Assembly (NCBI GenBank): GCA_016285355.1
Contig: JAEEQP010000003.1
Coordinates: forward strand, 1 to 64,000
Source of the DNA: Bacteroidales bacterium
GTDB lineage: Bacteria > Bacteroidota > Bacteroidia > Bacteroidales > F082
Length of the DNA stretch: 64,000 bases
Reading direction: 5' to 3'
Position numbers and translations under genes: made by a program. Below the pieces are notes generated by a model that saw only the letters and a program-made list of their open reading frames with translations, had not been told where the DNA came from and did not search any database. Below, one piece after another: positions 63,501 to 64,000 of the stretch (position 1 is the first letter of the stretch; each line of letters starts with the position of its first letter).

Positions 63501-64000
63501 CATACACCGATGCGGTGACTAAGGGTGATGCACCCGATGTTGGGTTGCTGATTTCGAGATAGGTGCTGCCCACCACGCCCATTGCAATGGCTTTAGGATA
63601 AGTGATGGAGTCGCCCAAGCCTTGTCCGCCGCAGAAAATCCAGCCACGGTCGTCGTCATCGGGGTTGTGGTCGCCCCAAGGCATCAGCGATCCGAGAAGT
63701 CCGACATTGCCGCCGCTCATTTTCACGGTGGTCAAGCCGGTATTGGCTTCGCAAGCCGTGGGAACGGGCACTTTGGTCCCCGTATGTGGTCCAACTGTAT
63801 AGGTAATCGTATCAGAAGCCGTGAAGATGCCCACCGAGCCCATTTGGCCACCGCCATAGATGCTACGCTCGATGGTGCCGCCCGTCATATCGACGGTGGC
63901 GTTGCCCGCCACCAAACCGGCAATCACTTCCGTTTCGAAGCCCATGCCGCCGCCGTAGACGGAGCCTTCGACGTGGCCGGCCTTCATGTTCACATTCGTT
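42310..64000 (-). CDS. Giant modular surface protein with T9SS sorting domain, 5' end cut by window
   Basis: The frame is open from the right edge to a TGA at 42310, at least 7,229 residues; the true start lies outside. From the N-terminal side, about 5,470 residues (64000-47500) are some 105 modules around [SN]-[VI]-[YF]-G-G-G, each about 50 residues, with T-x-V-x-[IM]-x-G-G-x-[IV] strands between, as in a right-handed beta-helix. Then a less repetitive 800-residue part, four or five GLUG repeats (44600-45070: GGLVGTLEGNNAMV, GGLVGQMTSGEVHS, GGLVGKATSGKINNS), a Tyr/Asn-rich beta domain, and a final T9SS type A sorting domain (VVAKGMYMLRLVNSTETKVQ). Export through the outer membrane is well supported; adhesion or matrix formation is inference. 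I know no family name for the Y-G-G-G module. Confidence 0.9.
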   Translation of the reverse strand, partial: TNVNMKAGHVEGSVYGGGMGFETEVIAGLVAGNATVDMTGGTIERSIYGGGQMGSVGIFTASDTITYTVGPHTGTKVPVPTACEANTGLTTVKMSGGNVGLLGSLMPWGDHNPDDDDRGWIFCGGQGLGDSITYPKAIAMGVVGSTYLEISNPTSGASPLVTASVYGGCENGLVLNDTYVKIMGGQIGTGLVSKEEINGVLAGTFDAPYSEEKWTQAINAVQSGVEADINEIAAQFHECDAWEYGKVVGTETKYYVYDYYADSTSHPNNDPDNPDYHTASMEGSNGHSFFGNVFGGGSGYYPIAPGVWRRSAGQVNGNTHVEITGGHILTSVYGGNETTDVKGKCTIEMSGGTLGVPRTIAQIKGHPVTCYLFGAGMGDTRTQFNTWTNVDEVEVNITGGTIFGSIFGGGEDGHVLGDVAVNVGQAENKTTLIGTWGYSYVDGNVFGGGRGFSGHALTAGAVCGKVDVHITGGTMLGSIYGGGRLASVGINLEPAEIEDPNNQGQMIPNPQYGVIQQSGDRGKVTISITGGSIGNDHESIYTHADHTFGGNVFGGSMGRLTLLDGSYNKLWPKLGQVRSTTINISQTATTNKTTIRGNVYGGGEYGTVIADAKVTVGGGTVWGNVYGAGRGDEEHSNASAGNYTHPVNGNMQVTPLKAAGRVEGNTEVNIDGGWVKKCVYGGGELASVGLPLSAIEHQSGTNYHLSWPVAFKYKPNTGKAKVNVTKGRVGISGKDFMGPWVKFGTNNQLVPYVKVDENLSVALVKDNNGNWVAYQNNEGQWELYNPSGFKPKDAIKDAREDNGDVYGGGKGKSGEAYTYAHLANVDTTWISIEYPNNDVTPETYKSYTEDFEYACYMNEEGYAYSALGCITGAVYGGGENGHVNNNTNITLTMGLVGHAVYGGGKGKDKYTNDQNQKVYSITSGKVYGNTNITIDSGYVVRSVFGGGNTASVGKGNYLGYPIDQAGNLLETGNAMADSIANSGKCTININGGTLGMLPVANSQNVKDPKDVIKDNIPYGSVFGGCRGLVEAACDVQASIESLLSFVNNTEVNIGGTAGNGPTLHGSVYGGGQDGHVRHTTDVTVNKGEIGVEFVSPSAAANSVGSNDPNSLYWMSRGNVFGGGSGISTYKVGNVDKYSLYAGSVMETTEVTINNGTIHGDVFGGGNLALVGDTLTGNNSGNVTGTGGKSLNRAKVTIVNGNIGKGSDVNNSIFITAGDTLAPFGVGYAAHDTTIYFSYGGSVFGAGKGMKSDDFKKYCVVDSTSVTIQNGTVFGEVYGGGEDGHVNYHTRVKMQGGLVGTIGNTGYDGNIYGGGKGSGDFVDVTYTADSIVNEFRIYPTCGRVGGNTYVTMTGGSIKGSIYGGGSLALTGVDENGVFDPTVTGFVIADHGNTDIKVIGTNDTPTQIGTTVLEDLLNTFYSVGDVFGSGRGDIENYMDILAGRVTNSTITIDGNSRHQGSVFGGGEMASIGWWTTTGTGTNAKSPFIPNTGMATITISGNPIIGTPEEHNAILDDDYDDPVVILQAGATPIPSPWTKFDEHGNLIQTCTGNVYGGGQGEVDLKRPHWVSMARSWSSDITINGGTIYHKVVGGSEQGSVANDTYVKVYGGTIGSIVDAGTGANNPFSFGGVYGAGYGCDDPDESISIFHNDSTAFISDYTPGKLAGRVYGDTRVDIMGGTLKGNVYGGGERAYLGSETNTTKGNAVVNIGKGTLISPGGDAIASTVQGDATFVGTASVFGANKFEGTPYGNVTVNVFRTHHTTADACPTIPEFPQGSTAADTLAWLNELQQNQDDPFINYAIYNVYGGSDLVDYLPNANKEATVNVYLCSENTIYKVYGGGKAASIGSPENSYETNANVNIFGGRMHQVFGGGYGNQATPANINGTAATTINGGIICELYGGSDSYGNINTIELVINKEGECPVVIGHTYGGGNESPEIGDIYATLECNPESPDIYGNFYGGSHQATHYGNVTVNVYGGIVGNLFGGSEGAEGHPADIKKYPTDWNEEGNPGGYSQEVLDFMAAHPQLAGTGGNVTVNLYGGTITNVFGGSDVNGNIEGIITVNVMDDEGQCPLDITNIYGAGQITAYTPDSISVTQGEQTIKQTPISPVINLIHIVKKERTVNGNTVVYGPIRNNVYGGAKGATATVTSNPQVNIGYVESNMSNLIPSDYPNPSTLTNWPSVTVNGNVFGGGEEASVLGHTEVNMVSGEIGVMSVHKVEGEGGQMIDSIIPGLNIPYYDLNLLCGSVYGGGQGDVRSDTLGWVSGNASVNISGGKIHNCIYGGGMLGSVGSGDLTTDTTGVATVTMTGGELGPLDGTGLNAYLYGGGRGKVVDGNDAYWNFANVDKAIVNVSGDARIYGSIFGGSQDGHVLDSTIVNFSADSLGTTGQTTWDGNIFGGGRGYDGLALSAGNVGSNVVVNVTGGHLLGSVYGGGRLASVGLYNVSPTITPDPEHPEQTIPNPQYGQLNTDNKHGNIMVNIKGGIIGNDDESIYHYYDNTIGGNVFGGSMGRLTLLNGDPNPVWPELAKAKKTNVNVSGSSTQIRGNVYGGGMLGTVAKDATVTITNGTIWRDVYGSGMGSSDYTTATSITPYTPMGLAGRVFGNTEVNIDGGWIQKSVYGGGELASVGHITDSIKHDSVTSSQFYHPLNISWPYQFDYENGTGIATVNVKGGRIGIAGKDFIGPWVEKGNQMVPYIKDGNQWVAIVEETVGEETTLVPYIKDGNQWVVYNNTSFDAKDALKKARKDNGDVYGGGKGIAGPRYIYAHCANVDSTVVVVNYTDPNATPENYKPEANNLGIDYVYKFYPTISDWTYATKRCIAGALYGGGENGHVNNNTEITFNNGLVGHNIYGGGKGSDTYEETIYTWGVDPETGQPIQTGSETKEITSVSAGKVYNNTSVTINGGYVVRNVYGGGNRASVGKANYASGPGVYQEAGYGEHWTQENAAEMKGYLDNSGHTYVNVFGGEIGTINGEKDDLPTGSVFGGGRGEPAPNVPQLLSPRIFYYPEFFLAYVNHTHVTIGEDTLATPNANSPRLYGSVYGGGEDGHVRWSTDVVVNDGEIGNEYKNPAYASRLVGTSDLNHFHWVGRGNVYGAGSGLTMYKDNGVEKYSNAAGSVTQFTNVTINGGLIHRNVYGGGSLATVGPPRIRLKYDADSTQTLARVNINGKIGLLSDVDGHYTVEEGGVQVPKTFSYGGHVFGGSRGIVDANHPELNWDQFSTTIYTQVNLDKVTKENQDHSVETVNVAHVLGDVYGGGQLGCVLQCTDVNVNDGTVGTIGYVKKQVRPNPDPNPTLLDSIVHTSGGRVFGGGQGLDTDRNAALVKDSTNVTISGGHVLWSVYGGGELASVGLRDVIWTDETQTVVKDYIPKQSQTHIDSTGVAMVNIFGGQVGPAPMFMNRSGNIVEPSEADSINVPCGLNGIDGYVFGGGKGVEEDYIDYAHHPELGPYSGLYYEFADVNNAYVTVNMSMDNGTHTNRLWGSTFGGGEDGHVLGDVHTYYYNGLMGTEGTTSYDGNIFGGGRNYSKANYNAGRVRGNITVHMGGGQIYGSIFGGGRLALTGVDLYGNILTDEEGENGAKYGNVFVKVNGGTIGNDTPVQVTYPGGTTVTMPFVQNFTKHPMGDVFGGGKGSMEGIANHPKASALLVSLVKNTEIIVTDSVKNGELIGRPKILGSVFGGGEVGNVGQFEWDNVLDPLYNSVNVDPDHPTPYTIGNITLKEGTGKTKVTVSGGQIGYDRMLMDYTLVGGNGADKYNLRFNTDVGHVFGGGEGERGNPANYPIINPSSTTPGVHNNKRLIDLMGTVGETQVIISDTLFQSGNVSRSAWVKGSVYGGAMNGHVLNDTKVTIKGGQIGAGHYDDKDSLYYGTNQFFNPNTYFTQHSDLHDVATNDALAECVSWDYGKTYNSGTDDEVTLYKPFDPVLLSQDTVPSDGKTWFGNVFGGGSGYYPYIVRNHNYTADSTVWNRESGKVYGNTTVIVKGGHILTNIYGGCETTDVGHFDYSNGIEYKSGGEATVTMSGGTLGVPRTLAQIDLHPVTCYIFGAGKGDPRTNFNTWTNVQTATVEVSGGYVYGSVFGGGEEGHVMGNATVTVQNAYDDENNLISSPVIGTTGVSYVDGNIFGGGRGFSGEALTAGVVGGNINVHIKGGTMLGSIYGGGRLASVGTHFSQPDDPNYGQFQDGSDHGYITVNVSGGTIGNPHEYVYYPDPIQHPGKTLEATIGGNVFTGCMGRITLLNGNVNPRWPSLGKAKETELTISQEDDLVPTIIKSSVYGGGQFGTVRDNATVNIKGGTIGTDVKHPNYNGTTNKNHYHFGSVYGAGFGSNDIRFEGDYANDSTANGLYKRPVEIAGRVYGNTFVNIEGGQVLENVFGGGELASVGMVKINGTTTTKVKGVATVHMTGGEVGPLDMTGLNAYVYGGSEGVDVDITSDHFGAYKEYSNVNETHVIVENGTNSSGQQTSPHVHGSLFGGGSDGHVLGDANVTFNGGTLGTWGTTTWDGNIFGGGRNFKASNLTAGRVEGNIHVNMSGGLMYGNIYGGGRLASTGVDVNGDTIAGTDHGHIFVTVTGGTIGVDHKTTDGHDANDQPITAWVGQYGGNVFGGAMGYDLKPDMAIPTTIPTSETDPSFGAYTDSIRSNLAWVKNTEVNVGGVADTAFVWGNVFGGGRSGRVYKDTKVTIEGASVIGVYRGEPGNTMDDDELAELFYSGSVYGGGLGSESSVTTNGQHLWPEVGRVFGNDTVYIKNKSGKEPLIRNKIYGGGALASIGTVDENGNYTTDPNGKPTGNTYVEMSGGKLGPLDMSGVNAYLYGGGMGQPAYIYKDFGKVNNTHVVVKDEALVFGSIFGGGEDGHVVGDALIDMNGGTLGTWGTTTWDGNIFGGGRNYEAAHEATGRVGGNVTINVRKGTMLGSVFGGGRLGSVGVNDLDYPSGFDMQDGDGHGFITVNIGGDDENGQTGNIVIGHSFDPTHPDERVGGNVYGGGKGIAGPSDHIYTRLAQVKETTVNIKEREGNFMTWIEGSVFGSGEDGHVLQNTHVNVYGGQIGGASYADGANLDPCTNYYHGNVYGGGRGVDQYIASITNPGTPEADTTWKYSETAGRVGINTYVNIYGGRIVRSVYGGGNLSSVGDANVQNTGLATVNIVGGIIGFASEGSSSNNYNYRDYGNVFGSGHGIIADDEHEEYKELAYVKNTHVTIDSVAMIYGSVFGGGEDGHVRQNTLVDVKGGVIGQENEDFLHGNVYGGGRGLIQTNGTVSPTAGEVFGHATVNIMQSERKNSQGKYYTPVVWNNVYGGGSRSVVSDYKVVNMSAGIVHDHVFGGSRDIPAARPNKAPRWVNMWGGTICGNLYGCSHNSIDSVSDGQADKWASFINMSGGTVRGNVFGAGYGGDIEGIITDPERGGLVGGSVGILIGKNAIESANLTEIGEANIHKPATIVMDSLNIFGNVYAGADMVHDSTWGKYAVSGYSNIYIDGTGYDSEHNVGSTNNPYMYIGSNGGGIYGSGNNCEAGEESHNILVRNYGARNSGDELTQATRTLTTIQRGGTVVLENINMNLSGAYDISVPNVNRKFGIEKIYDGLYVANASGLVLGSGAQYDSVMIDTVKLVKSVYLPSGTESAYNHMGAQDTWDVVGIQGDSPEEASLYRLTTNGATTTPVLLATAYENVIIFNDKSKLRVRYKDETDGKTRYGQLEGFFRMRGDAYEPYYLEESFAYARPKYSDYTAIPELTEGNLSDGGFLSYNTPYNFFTDDGAQYTKTNQHPYLHPYLLAHGRNDVQEYRYWVAAKNERRWYVDGTRGWGRDVLKSVDIEAGRYPNKPKKTIFGKVNDGTTNSGIVNEQYPVDKFSYETDIIYVVGALSAADEKEIVRGDTLPNTNGNGINHKLPLKLFRYPGGHKMSNHKIDYGTGEYWVDEATITPATPQTPESPWYPVVSNAGPGANYGAMVDVQVEDTLTMKAVVLDGLYKYTREDVIMHEIPTDTSSNLPTACHRFKMDLVTEPLIITRSGSMLTLGDSTVLMRGYNSTDAAYWYTNAFYDTAYLNLHNNNTAYAHETGFRHGGAIYVDGSVDRDGNDIGATVNVTDTVYITGNKQFLRIDDNHTDTIKSNVFLPTFHKHLYITHSLDENTNIGVTSPRGNADPTFETNTFSAVAEVYNTVTNSNQVAQTVWTNNNFYDDLDWFFVNGHSDQSEATKRTTYFENFSHDPSRTVYFGWTWANVVRQKPEGYSASDGNISISSEKGLAWLISVVNGRNGQTADNLSGKIVSLETAKTGTIKDVYDMIQYVWVPVGDPSKQSFAGTFDGNGHLLTNIYVEFLGKGDKQYKLNDYGMFGSVNGTVNRTFLVSGEIHPVHTIDIGNEETVTYNIGGLVGTLEGNNAMVSNSEAAMEIIGTQKARLNVVAGGLVGQMTSGEVHSSMAASDVTVGASSTMGGLVGKATSGKINNSFVHAGLSIDGAVTGVVTGGLLGKNESATMKNCYVASITPENLGESTYDSIVGANTSNAKVDSCYVMTRYQGTGVVGAHCGYYAPVITSDELGYMYADNKVQSNKADTTMFVLLNEWVDVNNKTGHKYARWARPGLSEINGDLPVLMLSEFDGDLAHQGDFRSMGTYLGDSIFQYGGPARDRVEVDAALARTKAIATNNDYLFIYGDVNSVNVASNEITQSKVSIYEHASIKSVGGLANYENTYVGITFDNSRRHAQSTAGVNGLGIQDLPRDWHMFSTPLSNAPLGFNYQGHNENTYDPNSTNYPNYYNDGHYNNPWKNTDTEFTWLNDGDKGDNRYWMKEYSDFDGYFPTSRGNLFDANLNNLFILNSNSDEAYLVGNELKNRYPYGMDLFTWYEPQYHWVNFKRNGPNHWHSDEPHHHLDYYGDPNNYGKEDYLNKNENSLIIGKGYMASISIPTFLQSHGTLNSEASIKLTKEGTFCTGWNLVGNPFHGYMNFDEFAEANELGAEAFYYIYDADGYRDYPESAFLVYPRNGSKNGAYAGQYLHPHQAFFVLADSTNQVLNFNKTMIAPRSVLGATGDFDGHFRDDEWRPEYPLVNLFLSSDHGCSDITVVEFERPEWGGAMKLPELRNGNGMFYGYHDQEHYSALFAKEGTQRVPLWFEAKEDDFFTIKWNTANGDFTSLYLIDNLRGVQYDMLANNAYTFEGHKDDYYSRFYIVFNVTDVEEHVEHSFAFFDGSQWVVTGEGELDFIDLQGRILWHGKLTGGQSRLTFPVVAKGMYMLRLVNSTETKVQKIIVE
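44600..45070 (-). other. GLUG-repeat segment of the giant protein
   Basis: Five units carry G-[GM]-[LF]-[VLG]-G at intervals of about 25-30 residues: YGMFGSVNG, GGLVGTLEG, GGLVGQMTS, GGLVGKATS, GGLLGKNES. They follow AGTFDGNGHLLTNIYV, the usual lead-in to GLUG repeats in surface proteins (PF07581). Confidence 0.8.
47480..64000 (-). repeat. Protein-coding repeat region with about 105 [YF]GGG modules
   Basis: My hand count of Y/F-G-G-[GSAC] cores is about 105 in the visible part. Two module types alternate: G-N-V-F-G-G-G-x-G, and S-V-Y-G-G-G-[ER]-L-A-S-V-G or G-G-G-E-D-G-H-V. Larger blocks repeat too: about 62560-60480 parallels about 56720-54570, and about 63450-62300 parallels about 52500-51300, with a further partial copy near 51560-50900. 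Copies have diverged, so the array is old rather than freshly amplified. Confidence 0.85.
55824..55932 (-). repeat. 72-bp internal duplication in the giant gene
   Basis: CAACCCATTGATTACCATCC and the bases after it occur at 55824 and again at 55896, nearly identical for about 36 bp. They code two copies of V-P-Y-I-K-D-G-N-Q-W-V within one spacer. Unlike the diverged larger blocks, this one looks recent. Confidence 0.75.

Noticed and set aside
1..64000. tRNA, rRNA or known riboswitch genes
   Set aside because: No cloverleaf-like, rRNA-like or riboswitch-like sequence was noticed in the intergenic regions; a covariance-model search would be needed to exclude small RNAs.

Overview
The window looks like chromosomal DNA from a member of the Bacteroidales, probably gut- or rumen-associated; family and genus cannot be fixed from sequence alone. 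The grounds are: many promoters of the Bacteroidetes type (TAnnTTTG at -7, several with TTTG 18-19 bp upstream), C-terminal sorting domains of the type IX secretion system (T9SS), an S16 ribosomal protein with a long Ala/Glu tail, ATP-dependent PEP carboxykinase, a folP-cdaA gene pair, and BT_3928-like, DUF1599, acyl-ACP thioesterase and AAA/DUF4143 genes. Direct translation was done by eye; no database was searched.

Layout. 1-3000: a small accessory cluster on the minus strand (a truncated unknown gene, a PD-(D/E)XK nuclease-like protein, a triple zinc-ribbon protein, a possible uracil-DNA-glycosylase-fold protein). 3000-9300: a T9SS cargo protein, an EamA exporter, rpsP, a hemerythrin/LuxR pair and pckA. 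9300-13900: two AAA/DUF4143 ATPase genes, each with its own short direct repeats, around a TonB-domain gene; a second, diverged copy of the pckA 3' end lies beyond the first ATPase. 14000-16000: a secreted protein and a GH27 alpha-galactosidase. 16100-30100: a long minus-strand run (AlbA_2/Schlafen-type ATP-binding protein, DUF1599, BT_3928-like, a lone Opp/Dpp permease, acyl-ACP thioesterase, esterase-LysM, tpiA, prmA, a 1528-residue exported protein, dnaN). 30480-32700: a PEGA/SUMF1 protein whose last 40 residues carry the codon signature of a diversity-generating-retroelement (DGR) variable region. 32800-41900: folP-cdaA, a lipoprotein, parC, a BatA/vWA protein and a long-chain acyl-CoA ligase. 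42000-64000: a very large minus-strand gene, one third of the window and cut by its right edge, encoding more than 7,200 residues made mostly of about 105 [YF]-G-G-G modules, then GLUG repeats and a T9SS sorting domain, with a small membrane-anchored protein coupled to its 3' end.

How the parts may work together. Two T9SS cargo proteins, two other exported polypeptides with sorting or anchoring features, a diversified-looking lectin-fold protein, a TonB-domain protein and exported hydrolases point to heavy investment in the cell surface. Housekeeping genes are interleaved with repeat-bearing ATPase genes that look recombinationally active. The two signals most worth pursuing are the candidate DGR target at 30510-30578, for which no reverse transcriptase or template is present in this window, and the giant modular surface protein with its coupled small partner.
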